From NCBI GenBank assembly GCA_021464525.1, contig JADRCO010000536.1:1-31380 (forward strand): a stretch of 31,380 bases of DNA. Direction: 5' to 3'. A program made the translations under genes and the position numbers. Below are positions 20,374 to 30,974 of the stretch, in pieces (within the stretch, counting starts at the first letter, position 1; the number at the start of each line of letters is the position of its first letter). Source of the DNA: Rhizophagus sp. LPA8_4_AMF (taxonomy: Eukaryota > Glomeromycota > Glomeromycetes > Glomerales > Glomeraceae). Under the pieces are notes generated by a model. That model saw only the letters and a program-made list of their open reading frames with translations, ran no database searches and had not been told where the DNA came from.

Positions 20374-23127
20374 ATGTACTTTTATCACTTAAAATTTGAG
20401 TTGTATGTTCCTTCAACGAACGATCAGACTATAAAATTATACGATTCGATTTCTTTAACAAGTAGAAAAGAAACTTCAGAAAATAATAATAATTATTCTC
20501 GTTTATATTTCGTTCCTGAAGATATTTTCCAAGAATTACCTTCACACCAATCAACTTCCGACACAAACAATTTATTTTTACAAAGAGCTAATAATTTTAA
20601 TAAATCGAAAACAAAATCTAAAGCTAGATCAAAGTCTGTAGATCAATCAAAAAATTTTTCAACTAGTGAAATACCTTTGATTCCACCTACTCCTGTATCG
20701 AGTGTTCCTGCATCGTCTTCTAATAAAATTATTAGTAGAAGAAAATCTTTTGCTTCTACTTCGTCTTCTCAACCTACAGAAGATTCTACTTTACCTTTTG
20801 ATAAAACCCACGATTTCCGGTTTGGTAATATTGAAATTGAGTGGTTTGATAATATCGAAGCTAATATGAGTGAAGAGCAACAAAATCAAACTAATGAAAC
20901 ATATGTAAATGTAATCAATAATAGTCAAAATGGAAATGATAATGAGACTAATTCGCCTTCAGAATCATATCTTACACCGATTTCAGAGGATATACAGTCT
21001 TCGTCTACAAAGAAGTCTAAATCTAGTAGTGGAAAGGCGGTAAATCCTCCAGCTGGTAAATTTGTTCCATTAAGGTCCGGAAAAACAAATTTAAGTTATG
21101 GTATATTACATTTATATCGTGATCCAAAAGAAATACCTTCTTCTAATGAGGATCATGAAATTAATAATATAAGTAATCTTGATAATGATAATTTAAAGAG
21201 TTCTAAACAACAAGAAAGTAATTCACGGAAGACGGTTAGGGATGAAAAACATGATAATTTTCCTGGTCTTGTTGGAATCAATGAGACAATATTGGCTGTA
21301 TTGGCTGTACCATCATATATGACAGCTTCGGATTTTCTAGGTTTTGTTGCTCCAGTAAGAAAATATGTGAGCCACCTTAGATTTATAAGGTATGGCGTGT
21401 AATATAATTTATCACAATCAAAATAGAGTTGTCTTTTACCTTATTTACGAAATTTTTTTATTATTAGAGATTCGGCTCCAAACAAGTTTATAGTTCTAAT
21501 GAAGTTTCGTCATGCGCGGGCAGCTAGAGACTTTTATAAACAATTTAATGGTCGTCCGTTTAGTTCCATGGAGGTAGTTTCTCTTTTTTTACTAGAGCAA
21601 CTTTATATGAATTCTTATTTCTTTTAATTTCGAATAAATTTATTTTATTATATTTCTATTTACTTAGCCCGAGATATGTCACGTTGTTTACATAAAATCT
21701 ATAGAGTTCAAATCAACATCCACTCCACCATATGCATTTCCTTTTTTACATGATCCTTTTCTACCATCAAGCGAAGTTGATTCTATATCGTCTACGCAAG
21801 GTGTCAAAATTCAGCAAACTACTTCACCGCTACATGAACTTCCAACGTGTCCTGTATGTCTTGAAAGAATGGATGCTTCCGTTACAGGATTGCTCACAAT
21901 TTTGTGTCAACACACATTTCACTGTCATTGTTTAAGTAAATGGGGAGATAGTAGGTAAATATTATATAAAATTCTGATTTAAATTTTAATTTATTAATCT
22001 TTTCCTTGTAAAACAGACTAAATTATAGTTTTTTTTCAAAGTTGTCCTGTTTGTCGATATAGTCAAAAACGTAATTTTTACGATACGTCATTGGAGCAAA
22101 ATGAATGCGGCGTATGTGGAGCAACAGAAAATTTGTGGATATGTTTAGTTTGTGGTAATATCGGATGTGGGCGATATCAAGAAGCTCATGCTTATCGTCA
22201 TTATAAAGAAACCTTTCATCTATATGCCTTAGAATTAGAAACTCAAAGGGTGTGGGATTATGCTGGTGATGGGTAAGGAATGATAAATTTAAGAATTAGT
22301 TCATTTTTTGCATTCGTAATAATTTAATATTTATTTTATTTTAGTTATGTCCATCGTCTAATACAGAATAAAACAGATGGTAAGTTAGTGGAGCTACCTA
22401 GCCCAGATACACAACCTCAATTGCAACAACCGCGAAATGATCAGGTTAATCAGGTAAATATCAATGCAATTTCATTCTTTTTTACAAATGATTTTTTAAA
22501 ACATATTATTATTTCCTTTTAGGATAAACTTGACGCCATTGGGTTAGAATATAGTTATCTTTTATCGACACAACTTTCGTCACAGCGAACATATTATGAA
22601 GAGAAACTTGATTCAGTAACATTGCAATTATCAAAATTGACCAACCAATACCAACAATTAGCAGATGAAGTTTCTACTTTGAAACGAGATAAAGATGAAA
22701 TTCGAAGAGAAAAGAAAATATTAGAAAAGGATAAAATTCCATCACTAATTAGAGAGAAAAAATCTGTTGAAAAGAAAGTTGAGAAATTTACTGAAAAATC
22801 CGAAAAACTAGAAAGGGAATTGAGAGATGAAAAAGAGGTAAGATAACGATTTTTTTGTTTACGGTACTATATTTATTATATAAAATATCAAAATAATAAA
22901 TTATTATTTACTATTTTTAGATGACCAAATCTCTATTAACAAAACAAGTATACATGCAAACACAACTTGATAATAGAGATTCTAAAATCAAAGATCTTGA
23001 AGAACAAATAAGAGACTTGATGTTCTTTTTTCAAGCGCAAGAAAATCCTGAAATAGCTGGTGGTGATGTAATCGTATCAGAAAGCAGTAATACGGGAAGT
23101 AGTAAAAAGAAAAAGGGGAAAAAGTGA
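20374..23127 (+). CDS. BRAP2/Etp1-type RING and UBP zinc-finger ubiquitin ligase
   Basis: Seven exons (20374-21389, 21468-21573, 21668-21954, 22042-22272, 22345-22453, 22523-22837, 22921-23127) give 756 aa. The start is [11 protein letters not shown] at 20374; the frame upstream of it lacks an ATG. Residues 12-290 are Ser/Asn-rich and disordered. Residues 295-390 are the BRAP2 RRM-like domain ([34 protein letters not shown]). The RING-H2 has Cys435, 438, 454, His456, His459, Cys462, 471, 474. The UBP zinc finger has Cys492, 495, 504, 507, 512, His519, 523, 529. A coiled coil spans about 585-725 and the tail is basic (KKKKGKK). The animal protein restrains Ras-MAPK signalling; yeast Etp1 acts in ethanol tolerance and protein turnover. 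The first exon ends by splitting the codon of Arg339. Confidence 0.93.
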
Positions 23128-23443
23128 GAAATTTATCATTATTCTTTATTTATTAATAAAAATCGAAAAAAATTGAATAAATACGATTTGTTCATTATCA
23201 TTAGCCCATATTTGGACATTTTTGTTTTATTTATTAAAAAAAAAAATAAAATATTATTATTTGTAAGGTGCAATAATTAAAATATGAGAACGTCAATAAT
23301 ATCGAATATATGATTTCTATATAATAATTTTTGACAAACATAGTCTATTAATAAATTAAAAAGAACTATAAAAATTATTGCATTTTTTTTTTCTACAAAG
23401 AAATATTGAAAGTTACAGACAAGCCCCCCTCCCTTTATTAAAA
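23128..23443. other. Convergent 3' intergenic region
   Basis: It lies between BRAP2 and PHO88 and contains AATAAA-like signals on both strands. Nothing else is seen. Confidence 0.55.
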
Positions 23444-24188
23444 TCAATCATCTTTTTCGCCAGATTTTGAAGCTTTAGCAGCTTTTTTAATAGCTGCCTT
23501 ATCAGTTTGTGGTTGCTGAGAATCAGATAATTGACCAAAAGGAGAAGCTTCCTTGAATGGTCTTTTCAAATCGCCCTCAGCTGATTTACCAAGCAAATGA
23601 ATTTGTATGATTTTATTATAATACAAATTCTTCAATGGAATAATACTTTGAATAAACAAAGGTTGTGTAAAATTCCAATAAAAATGCAAAACCAACATAA
23701 CGACAACTCCTATCAAGGTTTGTTTAAGTAATTCTTGAACTTTTGAAAGATCATAGTCTCTGTTACTTGTTTCTACAAGCTTTGGTTGCTCATTAGTAAA
23801 CGGTTTTGCTGGCTCAACGTATTTGAGAGCGGTTAGATCTAATAAATGATTAAGTATATAAGTTAAAATATGAGATCAAACATGAAAATCATTATAAATA
23901 AAAAAAAACTTGCCATTCTTTCCCTTTATCTTAATTGCTGCAAAATAACAGGCCGATAGTATGATAGTCTGGGAAACAAGATAACCAATACGAACATATA
24001 TTAATACTTCCGGATTCTCTAAATCTAATCTGCGAGCCACTTGAACTATTCCAAGGACTAGAATCAAATTTGATATCTGTACATAAACGAGCGTTGATAA
24101 AAAAAAAACAAAAAATATTTATGAATACTCTTTACTATTCAATTGCGTTAGGTAAATCTGAAAATTATAATTATACCTGAGGATTCAT
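23444..24188 (-). CDS. PHO88: PHO88/SND3 ER membrane targeting protein
   Basis: Three exons (24188-24177, 24076-23914, 23838-23444) encode 189 aa; yeast Pho88 is 188 aa. The first coding exon is only 12 nt (MNPQ), but the yeast protein also begins MNPQ, which supports it. Conserved blocks include ARRLDLENPEVLIYVRIGYL, LKYVEPAKPF, RDYDLSKVQELL, NFTQPLFIQSIIPLKNLYY, IHLLGKSAEGDLKRPFK and TDKAAI. Hydrophobic segments lie near residues 5-20, 30-50 and 95-112. The protein is an ER membrane component of the SND targeting route and affects phosphate transporter maturation. The second intron begins GCAAGT, a GC-AG intron, and is required to keep the frame. The tail is Lys/Ala-rich (KKAAKASKSGEKDD). 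Confidence 0.94.
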
Positions 24189-24620
24189 GATTTATTTCAG
24201 ATTTGAATTCGAAGGGGAATAAGAATAAGCGTAAATAAAGTTACTGTGTAGTTTTCATATGATTACCAGTATATTTTATAATAAAATAATAAAAATTAGG
24301 GTTTAGTATTGAACTGATGAGGCTATGACGTTCCATAACTTGTAATCCTAAAATTGTAAGTGTCGTGCTACCGAATTTATCATTAAAAAAGTAAGATATT
24401 AAACTTTAAGCTTGTAAACAAACTTTTGCGATTAGAAAATTCCCTGATTCAAAAGAACAAACATCGTTAGCACCTATGTTTGTTGGGTTCTAAAAAGTCA
24501 CTTCATTTTATCCCTTTTCGTCAAAGTGATGCTAATATTTTCTCAATATTCTCGAACAAATTTTAATTTTGCATCACGAACAAAAACTATTAACGATTTA
24601 TTTATTAATTTAAATTTACA
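24189..24620. promoter_or_regulatory. Divergent promoter between PHO88 and striatin
   Basis: A 432-bp spacer with the two ATGs pointing away from each other. It holds no convincing TATA box. A TGATGAGG at about 24316 resembles a snoRNA C box, but I see no matching D-box arrangement. Confidence 0.5.
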
Positions 24621-27600
24621 ATGGCACAAACTTTCGGTCAGCCGCAACAACAAGTACAACAACAATCTCAAACTCCAGAGTATACCTTACCGGGAGTACT
24701 GCATTTTCTTCAATCAGAGTGGAGGCGTTATGAGCGAGATAGGAATGAATGGGAGATTGAACGCGCGGAAATGAAGGTAAGCCTTTAAAAAGCTCAAAGA
24801 AATTTAATATATTACTTCAAATATTATGTCAGAAATTATTTATGTTACGTTCCAAAAGTTTAAATTTCGGAATTCGATAAAGTTATCAGTAAATATATGA
24901 ATAAATTCAATTAATATTTATGTTACATGCTCTATAGGCTCGTATCGCATTATTGGAAGGCGAGCGTCGAGGGATTGAGAACATGAAAACGGATTTAATG
25001 AGACGTGTGAAAATGCTAGAATTTGCTTTGATACAAGAAAGGTATTGCGTCAATTTCATTTCCTTTATTTTGCTAAATATATTTTTTTCAAAATTATTTA
25101 TAGTTATTATTTTAAATATAGGAGTAGATATTTGGCCAATGTACCACCAACACAATTTCCAATGAAAGAATCATCCAATGTATCAACACCTGCAAATGAA
25201 GAAGGACGTAAGTTGCGAATTTGAAAATTTTCGTAAGTTTTCTTATTTGTTCCTTTTAAACCTTATTTTTTTCAGGCGCAAATTAAATCGAATCAATTTA
25301 CTTTATTTTGTTACTTATTTTTGTGGTCATTAGCTGAATCGTCTAATACACAATCCCTTAAAAGTACGACATCAACTTTGAATACAGTGTCTTCTCAATA
25401 CAAAAATTTAGCATCAAGTAGAGATCCTAAATATCGCACAAAAAGTCGGGAGATTCTTAAAGCGTATGCAGAAAATCATGATTTTCTTCATTATCTTATA
25501 AATATTATCATTATTACGAATAATTTAACAAGAATTAATTAACATTCACATACAGATGTTTACAAGAAATCGATTACCTTACAAACGTTGTGACTAATAC
25601 TTCGTCCGCTAGTAATCGAGCTCCAACCTATCCAACAGGTTTGGATGGAATTCCAAGTCATCCAATTCCAAATGGTTTGGATGGAAGTAATAATGCGACA
25701 CGAAAACTAAATAATAGAAATAGTGCAATATTTGTTGGAGGAAATATAAATGCATATAATAAAATGTCACCTAAAAGACCGGGCAATTTTTCCATTAGAC
25801 CTTCCAGACCAGCACCTACATCACCTGCCATGGTTTCACCAATATTACCAACTAATTCTTCAAGTCCACCATTAGATTGTTCAATAAATGAACATTCAGA
25901 CTCTACGTCTACAGAACAAGAAGGTGGATCCTTCTTCCCTCATTCAGGAAGTGAATCATTTAAAAAAGGTGGTAAATTTTCCAATGGCGAACAATCGTCT
26001 CCAATCTCGCCAGAATTTGAAGGAAATCCGATTGCTAATATGTCTTCGGATATTCAATCATTAAATAATTGCGTTGTTGAATCGGCCACTACTGATTGTG
26101 AAAAAGAAAGTGAATTTTTATCAAATAATGATACTTATAATACACAAAATAAACCAAAAAATGAAAGAGAATGGAAGACTCATAATCAAGTTAAAAATAA
26201 AAATAAATTGAAGAGTCCAGATGAAACAAAAGAGGAAGAACAACAATTGGTATGTTTTATTTTCAAAAATTTTATGCACACCGTATTGAGCAATTATAAT
26301 GATATAAATTTATTATGGAAATAGACTAAAGATGTACAGAAAAAGTTTGGTCTATCGGATGGAAATGTGACAAAATTAATGAAAAATGCAAATAAACAAA
26401 CAAAAGAAATTTTGGGTTTGTTTTCAATTTATTAAAATTTAAAATTTAAATATTATAACTTTGGTTTAACTTTCGAATTTTTGTTTTAGAAATTAATAAT
26501 TCCGATCCACAACTAGATGAACTTAGTTTTAATGTTGAAGAAGAAGAAAATATTCAAAAATCCGAGGTATTTGAAGAAAAGTTTTTCTTTAACAAAAAAC
26601 ACGTATTTACTGTCACGTGATATATAACAGATCGATAAAACACAGGAAAATGATACAGATCGTAAAATGTGGAGACAGAGATTTACTTTGAGAAGGTGAA
26701 ATTTTAATAAAAACTGCTTAACTTCATAGTTAAATATTTACTAAAGTCCTTTTTGTATATAGTCACCTTGACACTGTTAGATCTCTCTCATGGCACAAAA
26801 CAGAACTTATGTTTTTATCTGGTTCTGAAGATGGTACTGTAAAATTATGGGACTTGAAAGGCCCACTATCTCACAAGTACGATATTAATATAATTTTTGA
26901 TATTTGTCAATAAAAAGAAAATTAAATTAACAAAAAACTTTATAAAAACTAAGACCGACATCCATTCCTGATATTGAACCATGTATTACTTATCGAGGAC
27001 ATACGGCAGCAGTTAATTCTGTTGTAATGGCCTCGGAACAAAAAAGATGTTATTCGGCTAGTATGGATGCTACAATTCGTGTATGGAATTTACCTTCATC
27101 TAAACGCGATACTTATGGACCTGTCGGTAAATATTATTCTCAGAATACTCGGAATAATTTTTTTTATTCGAGCATCTTTATCAATATTTTCGGAAGAATT
27201 AATTATTATATTGTTCAGACCCTTCGCTGAATCTAACTACTTACATTGGTCATACGGATGCTATTTGGGATTTAAGATTGTTCCCTATGCGTAATCAAAA
27301 TACTCAATTACTGGCATCTGCATCTGCTGACGGCAAAGTCAAAATTTGGGATACAGAGGCTGGAGGATCACCTTTGAAATGCTCTTGGGGTTATTATGGT
27401 ATTAATAATGAAGGATCTGTTAATGGGGAAGGTATGTTTCGAACTTTTTCAAAAGAAATTTTCAACTGAATTTTTTAAATAATATTATGTTAATTATGTT
27501 AATTACTTTATAGATCGTCCCCCTATACCAACATCGATAGATTTTGTACACAGTGATTTAAAGAAAATTGCAGTATCGTACCAAAATTCAATCATAAAAT

Positions 27601-28170
27601 TATTTGACATTGAAAGTGAGCAAAGCGTTTTAACTTTCGAGAGTGATTCGACGTACGATAATACGCCTGCAACACAGATCAATCGTATAATCGTTCATCC
27701 TACGATGTCTTTAATATTCTCCGCACATGAGGATAAGTATATTCGGTTTTTTGACATTAATAGCGGTAATTATTGACACTTTATAAATTATTTTGTTTAT
27801 TGTTCAGAACTCACTTTTTTTTAATTCTTTTTAGGTAAATGTACTTTTTCGATGCTTGCCCATTTGGATTCAATTACATCACTTGATATCGATCCGTCGG
27901 GAATGGTTTTGTTGTCAGGAGGTGAGATTAAATAAAGATTTACGGAATTATTTATATTAAAATATTTATAAATATTCGTTCCTGTATTCTGTAACAGGAC
28001 ATGATAGTTCTATCCGTCTGTGGGACATCGTGTCGACTCGACAATGCATTCAAGAATTTGTATCACATCGACGTAAATCAGACGAAGGAGTGTTATCTGT
28101 TCAATATCATCCTTCTTTACCTTGGATAGCAAGTGGTGGAGCTGATTCAGTAGTGAAGATTTATTGCTAA
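24621..28170 (+). CDS. Striatin-family STRIPAK scaffold (Far8/Pro11 type)
   Basis: Fourteen exons (24621-24776, 24938-25041, 25122-25207, 25334-25463, 25556-26249, 26325-26415, 26490-26566, 26631-26695, 26763-26876, 26954-27126, 27219-27431, 27514-27765, 27835-27921, 27998-28170) give 804 aa. After a Gln-rich start, residues 20-85 match the striatin N-terminus ([48 protein letters not shown]), which carries the caveolin-binding motif and the coiled coil that binds PP2A. The family block [16 protein letters not shown] follows at about 150-165. Residues 170-460 are Ser/Asn/Pro-rich. Residues 468-804 form WD40 repeats ([58 protein letters not shown]). STRIPAK couples PP2A to GCK kinases and controls hyphal fusion and development. 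Intron 3 offers two acceptors. Confidence 0.95.
26613..26620. promoter_or_regulatory. TCACGTGA box in striatin intron 7
   Basis: An E-box core lies immediately before the intron acceptor (TGATATATAACAG). It may be a chance site or an intronic element. Confidence 0.2.
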
Positions 28171-28861
28171 CAGTTGTTTGATATCATATTATAAATTTTG
28201 ATTTGTCTTATGATTTGATTATGAGATATTTTAACTAATATTGTTCATTTTAATGTAAATGATAAAATTTGTGTATTGTTGCATTTCACCATTTTTCATC
28301 AAAGAAATAGGAATTATGAAAATTAGTAGCAATTCCGTTTCTTTTCTTTTCATATAACCGAAGGACTATTAGCACTTTTTCATATTTTGTATTTTCTATA
28401 TATTACTGTTTTATTTCTCTTTTTTGACACTTAATAACAGGTTCGTTAAAAATAATTTGATGGGTTCCTTGTTTATTCATTTATTTTTATTTCTCCTTAA
28501 TATATACAGTTGTCTTGTAAGAAAAGCTTTTTTTTTGTATTTTCAATTTAGTTAACTTTATATTGTTTCACATAGTACATATTTTTTTTTTTTATAAACT
28601 TGTAAAATGGTTCAAGCTTAATTTATTTAAAAGATCGGAATTTGAGAAGTTACTAGCCTGGAATTTTTCCGTTCGTTGCCGGGTGAAAAATAAATTGTCC
28701 AAATACCCAAAATTTGGTATAAATGTTATGAATAAAAAGACATTTGATTGTCTATATGCCTCGTGATTGCTAAAATCAAGTCGTAGTTGCAAGTATTTTA
28801 TCTGTTATGAATCCTCTTTATGTACAAAAGTAAATTATTAAATGTGTAATACAAATTTTCA
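28171..28861. other. Convergent 3' intergenic region
   Basis: It separates striatin from the borealin-like gene. AT-rich. The two overlapping opposite frames at 28563-28792 have no family resemblance and look like chance. Confidence 0.5.
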
Positions 28862-29954
28862 TCATTTATCAAGTACAGAAGAAAATTTGTTCAACTCCTT
28901 TTGAAATAACATAATCTTGTTCTTAACTTCTTTCTTCTTTTCGGTCGTCATCTCTTGAATTTGTGACGGTGATTCTATAATATTACCATCTTCCAAAGGA
29001 ATCACCAATGATTTTGTAGTTTTACACAATCCTCCGCCTCCTACAATAAACGGATTATCTTTATTTTCATTCTTTAATATTGAAAACGGATTAATAATAG
29101 GAGTTCCTTGCAATGAGATAATACGCTCGCCAGGTTCTGGATATCGTAAGCGTGAAACTCCATTATCTGCTTCAAGGACGCGTAAACTGTGTTAATTATA
29201 TTATTATATCAGCGAATTGGATTAAAAACTGAATTTTTACCATATGAGCTTTTACTCTTTACAATTTTATTCTCGCTCAATTCTTTCTTCGCTATAATTG
29301 GCCGGATAATATCACGTTCTATTTGATAGATAAATAGATAAATATGTATTTAAAATTACTTAAGAGCTGCTATTAGAATATCAAATTCTTTCACCTGTCC
29401 GTTTCTTTAGCAGGCCTTCGCTCCCAGATTGTTCACCAGTTTTCTTAATCAGATAACGCGAAGTCCATGTTCTATAAATATTTATCGAAAAGGAAAGATT
29501 TATAATTTACCCTTTCTTTAAAACAAAAAAGATTGATATTTCTTAATTACTGTTTACTGATCGACTTTATGGCAGGTGTTATCTGTGCATTATATGCTAT
29601 TTTCTGTTTTCTGAAGTATTCTGCTGGGTCGGCATGATAAATATTAATAAACTCATCCAATGGCAATCGCCTAATTTCTATAGGAATACTATTAATCTCT
29701 TGTTCACAACTAGCCATAATTTCTTTAGCAAGTTTTTCAGCTTGCTGTCTGAGTTTTTGAATACGCGCTCTCACTTGAAAAAAAGTGACGGTAAATAAAA
29801 TATGAATCTAAATTAAATATTGTTAATATTTAAAGTGTTATTGGTACAGACTTTCTCTCTTTAAATTATTAATTATCAATTGTCTTTCCTCCACAGTTAT
29901 ACTCGAATTTTGAAAATCGATATTAAGTTCCGGCCACTCTTCTATTTCATCCAT
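28862..29954 (-). CDS. Borealin/Nbl1-like chromosomal passenger complex subunit
   Basis: Five exons (29954-29852, 29773-29551, 29471-29395, 29318-29241, 29169-28862) encode 262 aa. Residues 19-80 match the Nbl1/Borealin N-terminal domain: ITVEERQLIINNLKRE, RARIQKLRQQAEKLAKEI, then INSIPIEIRRLPLDEFINIY. This long helix joins INCENP and survivin in the three-helix bundle that targets Aurora kinase to centromeres. The middle is basic (KKRTGERDIIRPIIAKKE), and conserved-looking SRLRYPEPGERI and GTPIINPF segments follow; such GTP(I/L) boxes also occur in larger borealins. The C-terminus is a Lys-rich helix. For exon 5 the more usual-looking acceptor (AACACAG, exon from 29186) would shift the frame, so I used CTTGAAG at 29170, which keeps it open. 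Confidence 0.75.
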
Positions 29955-30187
29955 CTCGCCTATGTCAGAGAACAACTTTTTTATTCAAACAAAAAAAGTA
30001 GGAAATAGTTATAACGGAAGACTGGAAGTTATTCTTCGGAATAAGAAAAAATTAATAAACGCGTCACTACCGTGTCTTTCTAGGAAAGTGCGGTGGCATG
30101 TAACATTGTACATGCAAGCCAGAGTCCTTGGAAAATTCCGGTATTAAATCATCACAATAACAGCAAATATTCCGATTTTTACTCTTA
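29955..30187. other. Region upstream of the borealin gene, left of the MITE
   Basis: A 61-codon plus-strand frame (29962-30147) and an opposing minus-strand frame (30067-30252) cross here. The minus frame holds a Cys-rich stretch (RNICCYCDDLIPEFS, then HVQCYMPPHF) that looks protein-like but runs out of the MITE, so I do not call it. This DNA should contain the borealin promoter. Confidence 0.35.
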
Positions 30188-30386
30188 CAGTGATACCTCT
30201 CTAAGTGCCCCCCCCCCCTGGGACCATAGTAAAAAAATAGTAGAATGTGCACTTAGAGAGGGTGTGCATTTATAGAGAGTAAAATATTAAGAGCTCTTAT
30301 AAGTTGGGACCAGGCCCACCGTGCATTTAAAGAGAATTTATATAGTGCGTGCACTTATAGAGGGTGCACTTATAGAGGTGTCACTG
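30188..30386. mobile_element. 199-bp pogo/Tigger-type MITE
   Basis: Terminal inverted repeats CAGTGATACCTCTCTAAGTGC (left) and its near complement at the right end differ at two positions. They are flanked on both sides by TA (30186-30187 and 30387-30388), the target duplication of the Tc1/mariner-pogo superfamily. There is no coding capacity, so it is non-autonomous. Inside, a GTGCACTTATAGAGG-like unit recurs at 30247, 30264, 30321, 30349 and 30364, and once inverted within the left end. These subterminal copies may be transposase-binding sites. An 11-C run lies at 30208-30218. The near-intact ends suggest recent mobility. Confidence 0.82.
30208..30218 (+). repeat. Poly-C run inside the MITE
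   Basis: Eleven consecutive C, rare in this AT-rich DNA. It is likely to be hypervariable or prone to sequencing error. Confidence 0.9.
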
Positions 30387-30434
30387 TATTAGAAATTATT
30401 TTGCAAAAAAGTCTTCATCAAATGGGTATATTAA

Positions 30435-30974
30435 CAAATTAACGGCTCTGTTATTACTTCTTTGGATGACGATAGTTTTGAAAAGATGTGAATTTAGATA
30501 GGACCATAGGGGTTACTTAGTTTTGATTTTATTTTCCTTTTTATTTTTTTGTTATCTTTTTATTAGAACTCGTTTGTCCCTTTATTGGGTTATATTGTGC
30601 TTTTCTTTTTTTTTGTATTTGATAGTGTTGCAGAAGGAGAGACTACGCTGGAAGACCTCCTCTGTATTACCGAAGACATTGTTAATCGTGATCGGCAAAA
30701 GAAATGCATTTGTCAAGATAATGGAATTTTGCTTCTTAAAGTATTGTACGATGAAAACCTGGAAATTGTTAGAATACAAAAAATTAAGGAGTTCGTTGAT
30801 CACTCCTATGTGTTTAAATTGCTGATACACCTATCCAAAAATATGTTAAAAAACCGTGTTCTCATTGAATATGAGCCATCAGCATGTATTTCGAGCTATG
30901 ATCGATTTGTATATATCTTTTTGTGTGTAAACTCACGACGTGACTTTAAAAAAATGAAAAGTCTGCATCACTAA
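30435..30974 (+). pseudogene. 5'-truncated unidentified two-exon gene
   Basis: Exon A (30435-30487) and exon B (30626-30974) join across a GTGAAT...TGATAG intron to give SLDDDSFEKIVAEGETTLED and onward, 133 codons in one frame ending at a TAA. Only the spliced form makes the junction protein-like. Exon A has no ATG and is preceded in frame by TAA at 30432-30434, with no usable acceptor between. The start of the gene is therefore missing or lies in an arrangement I cannot see. The product is helical and charged (LEDLLCITEDIVNRDRQKK, then IVRIQKIKEFVDHSYVF) and matches no family I know. The MITE ends 48 nt upstream and may have contributed to the damage. Confidence 0.4.

Noticed and set aside
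24310..24450. Possible C/D-box snoRNA between PHO88 and striatin
   Set aside because: A TGATGA is present, but no well-placed D box or terminal stem was found.
28563..28792. Overlapping opposite ORFs of 66-67 codons between striatin and borealin
   Set aside because: They mirror each other, lack motifs and fall in a convergent 3' region.
30067..30275. ORFs crossing the left end of the MITE
   Set aside because: They read through the inverted repeat and the poly-C run, so they cannot be intact genes. The Cys-rich part is mentioned in the feature list only as an observation.
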